Counted from the stretch's first letter, positions 16,753 through 25,021 are shown. The stretch: 33,566 nucleotides of DNA from Mycobacterium sp. KBS0706 (GCF_005938675.2 NZ_VCCH02000086.1:1-33566), one strand, 5' to 3'. Notes: generated by a model not told the origin, from the sequence alone. Made by a program: numbers and translations.

Positions 16753-18252
16753 TCAGCCTTCGCAATTGTCGGCCACGAAGCGATCCAGCAGCCGCACGCC
16801 GAAGGCGGTGGCGCCCTTTGGCACGGTCGGCGTGTCCTTGCTGGACCAGGTCGTGCCGGCGATGTCGAGATGGGCCCAGGGCACCTTGTTGACGAAGCGC
16901 TGCAGGAACTGCCCGCCGATGATCGACCCGGCGTCGCGGCTGCCGGTGATGTTCTTCATGTCGGCAATGTCGCTGTCGATCTGCTTGTCGTAGGCGTCGG
17001 CCAGCGGCAGGCGCCACAGCTTCTCCTCGACCGCCTTGCCGGCGCCGGCGAGCTTCTCGGCCAGGGCGTCGTCGTTCGAGAACAGCCCGGCATGGTCGGT
17101 GCCCAGCGCGATGATCACGGCGCCGGTCAGGGTGGCGAGATTGACCATCGCCTTCGGCTTGAACCGGTCCTGCGTGTACCAGAGCGCGTCAGCCAGCACG
17201 AGCCGGCCCTCGGCGTCGGTGTTCCAGACCTCGATGGTCTGGCCGGACATCGAGGTGACGATGTCGCCCGGCCGCTGCGCGTCGCCCGCCGGCATGTTCT
17301 CGACCAGGCCGAGCACGCCGACCGCATTGACCTTGGCCTTGCGCAGCGCCAGCGCCTTGAACAGCCCGGTGACCACGCCGGCGCCGCCCATGTCCCACTT
17401 CATGTCCCACATGCCCTGGCCGGGCTTGAGCGAGATGCCGCCGGTGTCGAACGTGACGCCCTTGCCGACGAAGGCGATCGGCGCCTCGTCCTTGCGCTTG
17501 CCGCCGGCGCCCTTCCATTGCAGCACCACCAGCTGGCTCTCGCGCGCCGAGCCCTGGCCGACGCCGAGCAGCGCGCCCATGCCCAGCTTGCGCATCTGCT
17601 TCTCGCCCAGGATCTCGACCTCGACGCCGAGATCCGCCAGTTCCTTGGCCTTGGCGGCGAAGCTTTCCGGATGAAGGATGTTGGCCGGCTCGGATACCAG
17701 CTCGCGGGTCAGGAACACGCCCTGGGCTACCGCATCGGCGCGGGCGAAAGCCTTCTTCGCCGCCGCGGCGTCGCCGGTCTGCACCGCCAAGCTCTTCAGC
17801 GTCGGCTTGGCTTCGGCCTTCTCCGTGGTGCGGTAGCGCTCGAAGCGCCACGCGCGAAGCCGGGCGCCGAAGGCGAATTCGGCGGCCGCGGCGCCTGCGT
17901 CCTGGCCGGCGAGGACGACGCCGTCGAGCTGGGCCGTCGCCGCATCGATCCGGGCCTGGTTCAAGAGTGCGGCGACCGTGCCGCCCGCCCGCTGCAGCCG
18001 GACCGCGTCGACCTCCTCCGGCTTGCCGAGGCCGAACAGCACGATCTGGTCGGCGCCGGCGACGCCGTACAGCGCCAGCGTCTCGTCGCGGCCGCCCTTG
18101 AACTTCGGCGCGGCCTTCAGCGCCCGCGACAGGGCGCCCTTCGACCGCTTGTCGACCGCGGCGGCGGCCGTCGAGAGGACGCCGTCGGCGAACACGCCGA
18201 GCACCAGGGCGCCGGCTTCCACCGAAGCGGGCGGAGCGAAGGAGATCTGCAT
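16753..18252 (-). CDS. pepA: Leucyl aminopeptidase (M17 family)
   Basis: This encodes 499 residues, the family's usual size. ATG 18252 (MQISFAPP) is chosen because GGAAG lies 8 nt upstream; the open frame to 18417 gives an atypical extension. The M17 catalytic domain shows the metal-binding FVGKGVTFDTGGISLKP, DMKWDMGGAG and the signature NTDAEGRL (about residue 344). The enzyme removes N-terminal amino acids using two divalent metals and forms hexamers; some relatives also bind DNA. It is divergent from lptG with 200 bp between them, a standard proteobacterial arrangement. Confidence 0.96.
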   Translation of the reverse strand: MQISFAPPASVEAGALVLGVFADGVLSTAAAAVDKRSKGALSRALKAAPKFKGGRDETLALYGVAGADQIVLFGLGKPEEVDAVRLQRAGGTVAALLNQARIDAATAQLDGVVLAGQDAGAAAAEFAFGARLRAWRFERYRTTEKAEAKPTLKSLAVQTGDAAAAKKAFARADAVAQGVFLTRELVSEPANILHPESFAAKAKELADLGVEVEILGEKQMRKLGMGALLGVGQGSARESQLVVLQWKGAGGKRKDEAPIAFVGKGVTFDTGGISLKPGQGMWDMKWDMGGAGVVTGLFKALALRKAKVNAVGVLGLVENMPAGDAQRPGDIVTSMSGQTIEVWNTDAEGRLVLADALWYTQDRFKPKAMVNLATLTGAVIIALGTDHAGLFSNDDALAEKLAGAGKAVEEKLWRLPLADAYDKQIDSDIADMKNITGSRDAGSIIGGQFLQRFVNKVPWAHLDIAGTTWSSKDTPTVPKGATAFGVRLLDRFVADNCEG

Positions 18253-18452
18253 CTTGTCGTCTTCCGGGCGATTTCCGATGGCCGCGGCCAAGGCGGCGGA
18301 ACCTGCAAGGTAACAGCGGGTTTCACAGCCGTCACCGGTCGAAAACGGTACTGCCGCCGGGCTGCGACTCCTTGATGGTCGCGGCGGCGGGCCGTCTGAG
18401 GTAGAAGATCCGCCCAACCGCCGCCTTCGGCACCACAGGCCAGCCGCACCCG

Positions 18453-19547
18453 ATGCTCCGCTCCCCCACCCTCTACGCCTATATCGTGCGGCAATTCCTG
18501 TTCTGGTTCATGGCCGTGCTGCTGGTGCTGAGCGGCGTGATCGCGGTGTTCGAATTCGTCGAGTTCGTGCGCCAGGTCAGCTCCATCCCCGAATTGCCGG
18601 TCAGCCTGGCCTTCACCCTGGCGGCCTTCAAGCTGCCCAGCGACGTCGAGATCCTGTTCCACTTCGCCGTGCTGATCGCGGCGATGGTGACCTTCTGGCG
18701 CATGACCCGCAGCCGCGAGCTGGTGGTCGCCCGCGCCAGCGGCCTCTCCGCCTGGCAGTTCCTGGCGCCGGTGATCGCCGCGGCGATGGTGCTGGGCGTG
18801 CTCAAGATCACGGTCGTCAACCCGATCTCGGCAGCGATGTACAGCCGGTTCGAGCGCCTGGACCTCGACTTTCTCGGCGGCACCGGCGACGTCATGAAGG
18901 TGGCCAAGACCGGTTTCTGGCTGCGCCAGAAGGACGAAAGCGGGATCGTCGTCATCCATGCCGAGAAGGTCGGCGGCAACGGCGACCAGCTGCAGAACGC
19001 GATGTTCCTGCTGCTGAACGCGGACGAGACCTATCGCGGCCGGATCGACGCCGCCAGCGCCCAGCTGCAGGACGGCAAATGGGTGATCAGCGACGCCTGG
19101 GTGATGAAGGGAGACACCCCGGCGGAGCATGTCGACACCACCTCGATCGCCAGCAACCTGACCCGCAATGGGATCCAGGAACGCTTCGCCTCGCAGCAGA
19201 CCATCTCGTTCTGGGACCTGCCGGACTACATCCGCAACCTCGAGGCCACCGGCTTCTCCTCGACGCGCTACCGCATTGCCTATCAGGGGCTGCTGTCGCA
19301 GCCGCTGCTGATGGCGGCGATGATCCTGGTCGCCGCCGCCTTCAGCCTGCGGCCGGGGCGCCGGGTCGACACCGTGCTGATGATCGTCGGCGCCATCGTC
19401 ACCGGCTTCTCGATCTTCGTGCTCGGCGACATCGTGGCCGCGCTCGGCCGCCAGGGTTCCCTGCCGGTGCCGATGGCCGCCTGGGCCACTTCCGGCGTCG
19501 CCCTGCTGTTCGGTGTCACCGCGCTGCTGCATCTCGAAGATGGCTGA
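18453..19547 (+). CDS. lptG: LPS export permease LptG (LptF/LptG family)
   Basis: This encodes 364 residues: two N-terminal spans (about 10-40 and 65-85), a third near 100-120, a periplasmic beta-jellyroll-like domain (about 130-265), and three C-terminal spans (about 285-360). It resembles LptG more than LptF: YIVRQFLFWFMAVLLVLSG, FEFVEFVRQV, and the coupling-helix region RSRELVVARASGLSAWQFLAP. With LptB and LptF it extracts LPS from the inner membrane. Normally lptF precedes it, but here pepA's divergent start is only 200 bp upstream, leaving no room. The next gene is surA; the usual lptD is absent between them. Confidence 0.88.
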   Translation: MLRSPTLYAYIVRQFLFWFMAVLLVLSGVIAVFEFVEFVRQVSSIPELPVSLAFTLAAFKLPSDVEILFHFAVLIAAMVTFWRMTRSRELVVARASGLSAWQFLAPVIAAAMVLGVLKITVVNPISAAMYSRFERLDLDFLGGTGDVMKVAKTGFWLRQKDESGIVVIHAEKVGGNGDQLQNAMFLLLNADETYRGRIDAASAQLQDGKWVISDAWVMKGDTPAEHVDTTSIASNLTRNGIQERFASQQTISFWDLPDYIRNLEATGFSSTRYRIAYQGLLSQPLLMAAMILVAAAFSLRPGRRVDTVLMIVGAIVTGFSIFVLGDIVAALGRQGSLPVPMAAWATSGVALLFGVTALLHLEDG

Positions 19548-19581
19548 GCCCATGTCGCCCACGGATCTGGCCGCTTTTGCC

Positions 19582-19610
19582 TTGAGTCGGCCAAAGTCAC
19601 GTGCTGTATC
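19582..19610 (+). promoter_or_regulatory. Predicted sigma70 promoter of surA
   Basis: TTGAGT (19582-19587) and TGTATC (19605-19610) are 17 bp apart, with a TG extended -10 motif (TGC before TGTATC). It lies in the 96-bp gap between lptG and surA, where lptD is missing. Matches are 4/6 and 3/6, so the call is moderate. Confidence 0.4.
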
Positions 19611-19643
19611 TGCGCCTTTCAACAGCGAGGCCGTGTCGCCCTC

Positions 19644-20936
19644 ATGATCCGTCGTCTGTCGGCCCCGATAATCGTCCTGGTCCTGGCCATCACCTCTGTC
19701 GCCGTTCCCGCGGCCATGGCGCAGACCCGCCCCGCCCCGGCCTCCGCCGTCGGCACCATCGCCGCGGTGGTCAATGACGACGTGATCACCGTGGCCGACC
19801 TGCAGATGCGCATGCGGCTGGCGCTGATGAGCAGCGGCCTGCCGGCGACGCCGGACGCCCAGCAGCGGCTGCTGCCTCAGGTGCTGCGCCTGCTGATCGA
19901 CGAGAAGCTGCAGGGCCAGGAGGCCACCCGCGCCGGCATCGCCATTCCGGCCCAGGACGTGGATCGGGCACTGGCGTCGATCGCCGGCCAGAACAAGATG
20001 TCGACGCAGCAGCTGTTCACCATGCTGAAGTCCACCGGCGTGCCGCAGAGCGCGCTGGAGGACCAGGTGCGGGCCCAGCTCGGCTGGCGCCAGCTGATCC
20101 AGCGCCGCTTCGTCTCCCAGGTCGAGGTTTCCGACACCCAGATCGACGAGGTGGTTGAGCGGCTCAAGGCCAACCAGGGCAAGCCGCAGTATCTCGTCGC
20201 GTCGATCTTCCTCGCGGTCGACCAGGATGCCGGCGAAGCCCAGGTCAAGGCCCTGGCCGACCGGCTGGTCTCGGAAATCCGCCGCGGCGCCCCCTTCCCG
20301 GCCGTGGCCCGCCAGTTCAGCCAGGCCGCCGGCGCCCAGGGCGGCGGCGACATGGGCTGGGTCCTGGCCGGGCAGCTCGAACCCGCGCTCGACCAGGTGC
20401 TCAGCACCATGGAGAAGGCCCAGGTGTCGGACCCGATCCGTACCCTCGGCGGCTACAACATCCTGCTGCTGCGGGACAAGCGGACGGTCAACGCCAACAC
20501 CGCTGGCGGCGTCAAGGTTCGCCTGAACCAGATCGTCGTGCCGGTGCCCCCGACCGCGCCGGCCAACAGGGTGCAGACCGTGGTGGCGCAGATGCGCAAC
20601 GACTTCTCCAGCGTGAACGGTTGCGAGGCCTTCCAGGCCAAGGCCAAGGAACTGGGCGTGACCGCCAACACGGATCTGGGCGACGTCCTGCTCAGCCGCC
20701 TGCCCGACGCCATGCGCCAGGTGGTCAGCGCCCTGCCCGACGGCCAGGTCAGCTCGCCCCTGCGCGTGCCGGGCGGTGTCGCCGTGATGATGGTCTGCTC
20801 CCGCCAGGATGTCGGCGGCGACGGCGTCGACCGCGACCAGATCCGCGCCGGACTGGCCGAGCAGAAGATCGACATGATGCAGCGCCGGCTGCTGCGCGAC
20901 CTGCGCGGCAACGCCTATATCGACATCCGGCTCTGA
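19644..20936 (+). CDS. surA: Periplasmic chaperone / peptidyl-prolyl isomerase SurA
   Basis: This encodes 430 residues with a signal peptide (cleavage expected after residue 26, AMA-Q). The N-terminal SurA domain (about 35-160) contains VVNDDVITVADLQMRM and LIDEKLQGQEA. A parvulin PPIase domain follows (about 180-285; QYLVASIFLAVD, ARQFSQAAGAQGGGDMGWV). A second parvulin-like region (about 290-400) is less conserved. SurA carries unfolded outer-membrane proteins to the Bam complex. It lies 96 bp after lptG and only a few bases before rsmA. Its start is a plain ATG at 19644. Confidence 0.92.
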   Translation: MIRRLSAPIIVLVLAITSVAVPAAMAQTRPAPASAVGTIAAVVNDDVITVADLQMRMRLALMSSGLPATPDAQQRLLPQVLRLLIDEKLQGQEATRAGIAIPAQDVDRALASIAGQNKMSTQQLFTMLKSTGVPQSALEDQVRAQLGWRQLIQRRFVSQVEVSDTQIDEVVERLKANQGKPQYLVASIFLAVDQDAGEAQVKALADRLVSEIRRGAPFPAVARQFSQAAGAQGGGDMGWVLAGQLEPALDQVLSTMEKAQVSDPIRTLGGYNILLLRDKRTVNANTAGGVKVRLNQIVVPVPPTAPANRVQTVVAQMRNDFSSVNGCEAFQAKAKELGVTANTDLGDVLLSRLPDAMRQVVSALPDGQVSSPLRVPGGVAVMMVCSRQDVGGDGVDRDQIRAGLAEQKIDMMQRRLLRDLRGNAYIDIRL

Positions 20937-21003
20937 GGGTCCCCTGACTCTGTCCGGCGACGCCCTCCGCGACGCGATCGCCGCCCTGCCGCCGCTGCGC
21001 GAC

Positions 21004-21801
21004 GTGATCGCGCAGCACGGGCTGGCGGCGAAGAAGTCGCTCGGCCAGAACTTCCTGCTCGACCTCAACGTCACCGCCCGGATCGTGCGCGAGGCAGGCG
21101 ATCTGGCCGGCGCGCATGTGGTCGAGATTGGACCCGGCCCGGGCGGGCTGACCCGTGCGCTCCTGGCCTCCGCCGCCGAGAGCGTCACGGTGGTCGAACG
21201 CGACCGGCGCTTCAGGCCGGCGCTCGAGGATCTGGCCGCAGTGGCCGGCGGCAAGCTTCGCATCGTCGAGGCGGATGCGCTGAAGACCGACATTCCGGCG
21301 CTGGTGCCGACGCCCCGCGCTGTGATCGCCAACCTGCCCTACAACGTGGCGACGCCGCTGCTGATCGGCTGGCTGCGCCGGATCGACGACTTCCGGTCGC
21401 TGACGCTGATGTTCCAGAAGGAGGTGGCGGACCGGCTGGTGGCCGGACCGCGCAGCGGCGCCTATGGCCGGCTGTCGGTGATCGCCCAGTGGCGGGCCGA
21501 GGTCGATCCGCTGCTGACCCTGCCGGCCCGCGCCTTCACCCCGCCGCCCAAGGTCGATTCGACGGTGGTGCAGCTGCGCCCGCGCGCGCAGCGCGAGGAT
21601 GTGCCGTTCGAGACGATGGAGACGGTGACGGCCGCCGCCTTCGGCCAGCGCCGCAAGATGCTGCGCGCCAGCCTGCGCAGCCTGGGCGAGGCCGAGGCGC
21701 TGCTGGCCGAAGCGGGCCTGCCCCCGACCGCGCGGGCCGAGGAAATCGACATCGCCGGCTTCGTCCGCCTGGCCCGGGCCGTGGTGGCGCGGCAGGGCTG
21801 A
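21004..21801 (+). CDS. rsmA: 16S rRNA dimethyladenosine transferase (RsmA/KsgA)
   Basis: The enzyme dimethylates two adjacent adenines near the 3' end of 16S rRNA. Motifs: KSLGQNFLLD, the SAM-binding VVEIGPGPGGLT (about 39-50), VVERD, and the catalytic NLPYN (about 110-114). GTG 21004 is the first standard start, but the frame is open upstream to the surA stop and encodes ALPPLRDVIAQHG, which matches the usual RsmA N-terminus. The true start is therefore probably a CTG at 20944 (GAGGG lies just upstream) or 20950, giving about 285 residues. The usual pdxA between surA and rsmA is absent. Confidence 0.93.
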   Translation: MIAQHGLAAKKSLGQNFLLDLNVTARIVREAGDLAGAHVVEIGPGPGGLTRALLASAAESVTVVERDRRFRPALEDLAAVAGGKLRIVEADALKTDIPALVPTPRAVIANLPYNVATPLLIGWLRRIDDFRSLTLMFQKEVADRLVAGPRSGAYGRLSVIAQWRAEVDPLLTLPARAFTPPPKVDSTVVQLRPRAQREDVPFETMETVTAAAFGQRRKMLRASLRSLGEAEALLAEAGLPPTARAEEIDIAGFVRLARAVVARQG

Positions 21802-21817
21802 CCCGGCGCCTCGACGG

Positions 21818-22630
21818 TCAGGGCCCCGGGGCGGTGGTCTTCAACGCCTCGAACCGCCGCGACGCCTCCTCCGCCACGCGCTGATTGACATTCTGCGGCG
21901 TCAGGCCCGCGATCTTCGAGTTCGGGAACAGCAGGTATCGGACATTGCGGTTCAGGCTCGTGTCGAGAATGCTGCTGCACTGGGTCTTGCGATCGGGGTC
22001 CTGCCACGTCTTGCAGCGACTGTCGCCGATCGCTTCGAACAGCGCGATCGAGCCTTCCCCGATCTTGTTGGCCGGCCCGCGGTCGGCGACCAGGACCGGA
22101 ACGACCTTGGCGCCATCCAGGACGACGCCGATATCCCCGATCTGAATCCCGGTGAGGCGCGAGAAGTCGCCCCCCTGCGGGATGACCACATAGGGCACCG
22201 TGTCCGAATAGACGGAACTGCCGTCCGGGTAGCGGTAGGACGTGTCCCTCAGATCGGTCAATCCGGGATCGGTCAGCGCCTTGAAGCCGCCATCGATGTC
22301 GAGGCCCAGCTTGGCATGGAAGGAGATCGTGCCGTCATGGAGGCGATCGAGCGCGGTCAGCCGGTTCGGATCGCCGCTGCACCGCCGGAACCCCGTCATC
22401 GGCTGGTTCCGGAAGATGTTCTCCCGGTCGCAGCGCTCGAACTCGCGGCGATACTCCTCATCGACCGGGACACCCGGGGGAATGCTGCCCGGGACAACAA
22501 CGGGCATGGCCCGTGTGGCCGCCGAGCCCTCCGGCGCTGCGGCCGGTTGCGAGCCCTGGCAGCCAGCGATCAGCATCGCGGCGAAGGCTGCGGCGACGGC
22601 CGAGGCCGCGTGGCAGAAACGCTGTGTCAT
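21818..22630 (-). CDS. GH75 (chitosanase-family) lipoprotein
   Basis: This encodes 270 residues from ATG 22630, which has a perfect AGGAGG 7 nt upstream; GTG 22633 is also in frame. A lipoprotein signal ends in the lipobox LIAGC (Cys24). After a Pro/Ala linker, the domain shows the glycoside hydrolase family 75 pattern: SFHAKLGLDIDG, YRYPDGSSVYSDTVPYVVIP, IGDIGVVLDG, and ADRGPANKIGEGSIAL. The Asp (about 183) and Glu (about 192), nine apart, correspond to the catalytic pair of GH75 chitosanases. A bacterial membrane-anchored member may cut an amino-sugar polymer, possibly peptidoglycan; this is inference. Its Shine-Dalgarno lies right at the stop of the DUF5675 gene, so the two are coupled. 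Confidence 0.82.
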   Translation of the reverse strand: MTQRFCHAASAVAAAFAAMLIAGCQGSQPAAAPEGSAATRAMPVVVPGSIPPGVPVDEEYRREFERCDRENIFRNQPMTGFRRCSGDPNRLTALDRLHDGTISFHAKLGLDIDGGFKALTDPGLTDLRDTSYRYPDGSSVYSDTVPYVVIPQGGDFSRLTGIQIGDIGVVLDGAKVVPVLVADRGPANKIGEGSIALFEAIGDSRCKTWQDPDRKTQCSSILDTSLNRNVRYLLFPNSKIAGLTPQNVNQRVAEEASRRFEALKTTAPGP

Positions 22631-22642
22631 CACGGGTCCTCC

Positions 22643-23206
22643 TCAGGGCTCGCCATCGATGACGCATTGGCAGCGGGGGATCTTCCTGTTGTTCGAGGAC
22701 GGGAAGTCCCTGCCGAGGAACGCCTTCAGATCGTCGATGATCGCGATCACCCGCGACCGGCTGTCGCTCCACTGGAGGTTGTCGTCCGGACCGCCGAGGG
22801 CGGAGGCCGGGTTGAGGCAGCCGATGCTCTCCAGATACCCGTTCGCCGGGTGGATCAGGATGCCGGACCTCGCTCCGGTCGGCTCCAGCCGCAGCGCCGG
22901 CCTCGGAATCGCGTGAACCCGGGCCGATGACGTGAAACCGATCGTCTTGTACTTCTCGTTGCTGGCTCCGTCATGGGTGTGGAGCTCATAGGTCCCGGCG
23001 GCCACCCGGCGATGCTTCGACACGCCCGTTCCGGTGTTGTCGCCAGGCCCTTGCCGCTCGACGATGGTGCCGCTCAGCTGCGCGACCGCGGTCCCGTCGT
23101 GAAACACCTGGTAGCTGCCGACGGTGCGGGCGAAGGCCTTCCCGACGCGCGTCTCCTCACGTGACCGGACGATCAGAATTTCCCAGTCACGACCGGTAAT
23201 AGGCAT
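22643..23206 (-). CDS. DUF5675-like protein with an L,D-transpeptidase-like HxxxxGC motif
   Basis: This encodes 187 residues without a signal peptide. The N-terminal beta-rich part reads RTVGSYQVFHDG, LSGTIVERQGPGDNTG, and VAAGTYELHTHDG. The C-terminal part has SGILIHPANGYLESIGC, with His119 and Cys130 placed like the catalytic pair of YkuD L,D-transpeptidases; DUF5675 proteins share this pattern. Family members are often found with phage or secretion-related genes. It is followed after 12 bp by the GH75 lipoprotein gene. A cell-wall-directed or cargo role is inferred. The start ATG 23206 has AGGGA 8 nt upstream. It interrupts the usual rsmA-to-gmk neighbourhood. Confidence 0.72.
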   Translation of the reverse strand: MPITGRDWEILIVRSREETRVGKAFARTVGSYQVFHDGTAVAQLSGTIVERQGPGDNTGTGVSKHRRVAAGTYELHTHDGASNEKYKTIGFTSSARVHAIPRPALRLEPTGARSGILIHPANGYLESIGCLNPASALGGPDDNLQWSDSRSRVIAIIDDLKAFLGRDFPSSNNRKIPRCQCVIDGEP

Positions 23207-23374
23207 GGCTGAAATCCCTCATGAAAAGGAGAGGACGGCAAAGCCGCCTGCCGGCGGCGCCACGAGACTATGAAAACGAAATTACAAATATCGAAGCAAA
23301 GCAGGCGAAGTTATACTGTATTCAGAAAATGTCCGCTCTTCGTCGACTTTCCGGCGGAAGTGTGGCTTCGGCCG
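23207..23374. other. AT-rich intergenic segment between gmk and the DUF5675 gene
   Basis: This 168-bp stretch contains a markedly AT-rich core (about 23265-23340), in contrast to the surrounding GC-rich coding DNA. On the minus strand TATAAC (around 23311) could serve as a -10 element for the DUF5675 gene, but no good -35 hexamer lies 16-18 bp away. No gene is supported. The composition hints at a recent insertion boundary. Confidence 0.45.
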
Positions 23375-24010
23375 CTAAAGCTTGGCCTGCAGCGAGCGGA
23401 CGAAGTCCGGCAGGCCGGTCTGGCGGCTGCGGCGCAGCCGCTCCGCTGCCAGGATCGCCTGGACCTGGGCGATGCTGGCGTCGAGGTCCTGGTTGATGAT
23501 TGCGTAGTCGTATTCCGGCCAGTGGCTCATCTCGTCCGCCGCCTTGGCCATGCGGCCGGCGATCACCTCGTCGCTGTCCTGGGCGCGGGCGCGCAGCCGC
23601 TGCTCAAGCGCCTCGACCGTCGGCGGCAGCACGAACACGCTGACCAGATCGGTCCGCACCTTCTGCGCCAGCTGCTGGGTGCCCTGCCAGTCGATGTCGA
23701 AGATCACGTCGCGGCCGGCTGCCAGCGCCGCCTCGACCGGTGCGCGCGGCGTGCCATAGCCGTTGCCGAACACCTTGGCGCGTTCGAGCAGCTCGTCATT
23801 GGCGACCATGGCGTCATAGGTCGCCTGGTCGATGAAGTGGTAATGCGTGCCGTCGATCTCGCCCGGCCGCTGGGCGCGGGTGGTGACGGACACCGAGATG
23901 GTCAGGTTCGGATCCTGTGCCAGCACGGCCCGGGTGATCGAGGTCTTTCCGGCCCCCGAGGGCGAGGACAGGACGAGCATGAGCCCGCGTCGGGCAATCT
24001 CTGTGGTCAT
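23375..24010 (-). CDS. gmk: Guanylate kinase
   Basis: This encodes 211 residues from ATG 24010, overlapping the stop of the YicC gene by 4 bp. Gmk phosphorylates GMP and dGMP with ATP. Motifs: P-loop SPSGAGKT (16-23), SVSVTTRAQRPGE with GTHYHFID (GMP binding), VIFDIDWQGTQQL and VFVLPPT. The upstream open frame to 24820 runs through the YicC gene and is a shadow. The yicC-gmk pair is a standard proteobacterial arrangement. Confidence 0.96.
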   Translation of the reverse strand: MTTEIARRGLMLVLSSPSGAGKTSITRAVLAQDPNLTISVSVTTRAQRPGEIDGTHYHFIDQATYDAMVANDELLERAKVFGNGYGTPRAPVEAALAAGRDVIFDIDWQGTQQLAQKVRTDLVSVFVLPPTVEALEQRLRARAQDSDEVIAGRMAKAADEMSHWPEYDYAIINQDLDASIAQVQAILAAERLRRSRQTGLPDFVRSLQAKL

Positions 24011-24909
24011 TCGATGTTCTGGATCTGCTCGCGGAACTGTTCGATCACGGCCTTGAGGTCGAGGCCGATCCGGGTCAGCGCCACATCCGCCGCCTTCGAG
24101 CACAGCGTGTTGGCTTCCCGGTTGAACTCCTGGCACAGGAAATCGAGCCGGCGCCCGACGCCGCTGCCGGCGGCGAGCAGGCCGCGCGCCTGGCCGATAT
24201 GGGCGTCGAGCCGGTCGAGCTCCTCGCGCACGTCGCAGCGGCCGACCAGCACCGCCACCTCCTGCGCCAGCCGGTCTTCGGCCAGGGGCGGACGGGCCTC
24301 GAGCAGCAGGTCGAGCTGGGCCTTGAGCCGCGCCTTGAGCGCCTCCGGCTGGGCGGCGGCGGAGGCCCGGGCCTGGCCGACGAGCGCGGTGATCTGGTCG
24401 ATCTGGCCGGCCAGGACATCGCGCAGCCGCCCGCCCTCCTCCAGCCGCGTCGCCAGCAGGTCGTCGAGCAGCGGCGCGATCGCCGCCCCCGCCTCGGCCT
24501 CGACAGCGCTGTTCAGTTCGGCCGAGGCGGAATCGCCGTTCTCGACCACGCCGCGGACGCCGAGCAACGCGTCGACCTGGACCGGCGCGCTGTCGCCATT
24601 GACCTCGCGCACCAGGGCGATCAGCTGGTCCAGCACCTCGCGGTTGATGCGCAGCTGCGCCGCCGCCTCGCTGCGGCCGAGCGACAGGTTGAGGGTAACG
24701 TTGCCGCGGCGGAAGCGCTTGGCCAGCTCGACCCGGGCCGCCGCTTCCAGCCGCTCGAAGCCGGCCGGGGTGCGCAGGCGCAGGTCGAGCGACTTGCCGT
24801 TGACGCTGCGCGCCTCCCACACCCAGGACAGCCCGTCGACGCCACCCTCCTTGCGGGCGAAGCCGGTCATGCTGGAAAGCGGGGCCGAGGCGGACGTATC
24901 CTTTGTCAT
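24007..24909 (-). CDS. yicC: YicC family endoribonuclease-like protein
   Basis: This encodes 300 residues from ATG 24909 (MTKDTSASAPLSSMTGFARKEG). The N-terminal SMTGFAR and EARSVNGKSLDLRLRTP, and the C-terminal RRLDFLCQEFNREANTLCSKA and LKAVIEQFREQIQNIE, are family hallmarks. The middle is a long helical region. E. coli YicC has been linked to RNA degradation and stress; the precise role here is not shown. The longer open frame upstream would cross the divergent regulatory region and the SDR gene, so it is rejected. It is coupled to gmk by a 4-bp overlap. Confidence 0.92.
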   Translation of the reverse strand: MTKDTSASAPLSSMTGFARKEGGVDGLSWVWEARSVNGKSLDLRLRTPAGFERLEAAARVELAKRFRRGNVTLNLSLGRSEAAAQLRINREVLDQLIALVREVNGDSAPVQVDALLGVRGVVENGDSASAELNSAVEAEAGAAIAPLLDDLLATRLEEGGRLRDVLAGQIDQITALVGQARASAAAQPEALKARLKAQLDLLLEARPPLAEDRLAQEVAVLVGRCDVREELDRLDAHIGQARGLLAAGSGVGRRLDFLCQEFNREANTLCSKAADVALTRIGLDLKAVIEQFREQIQNIE

Positions 24910-24946
24910 AGCGGGCTTATAGCCGCCGACCGGACGGGTCGCCATA

Positions 24947-25002
24947 CGGAAAAGTCCATTCTTCCGGCTGACTGCTCTTGCCGCCGATCGGAAATATCCA
25001 TT
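24947..25002. promoter_or_regulatory. Paired direct repeats between yicC-gmk and the SDR gene
   Basis: Two copies of CGGAAA-N2-TCCATT (24947-24960 and 24989-25002) agree at 12 of 14 positions. Their spacing, start to start, is 42 bp, very close to four helical turns, so both would face the same side of DNA. They lie in the 112-bp divergent region. They look like a cooperative operator; the regulator is unknown. Confidence 0.5.
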
Positions 25003-25021
25003 TCGCCCATAGGAGAACGCC

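Noticed and set aside
19548..19643. Remnant of lptD between lptG and surA
   Set aside because: The 96 bp contain no frame or motif related to LptD; they look like a plain promoter region.
18117..21332. Open frame of over 1000 codons on the minus strand across lptG, surA and rsmA
   Set aside because: The plus-strand genes are clear. The shadow has Arg/His/Gln/Asp-rich low-complexity sequence and joins unrelated regions.
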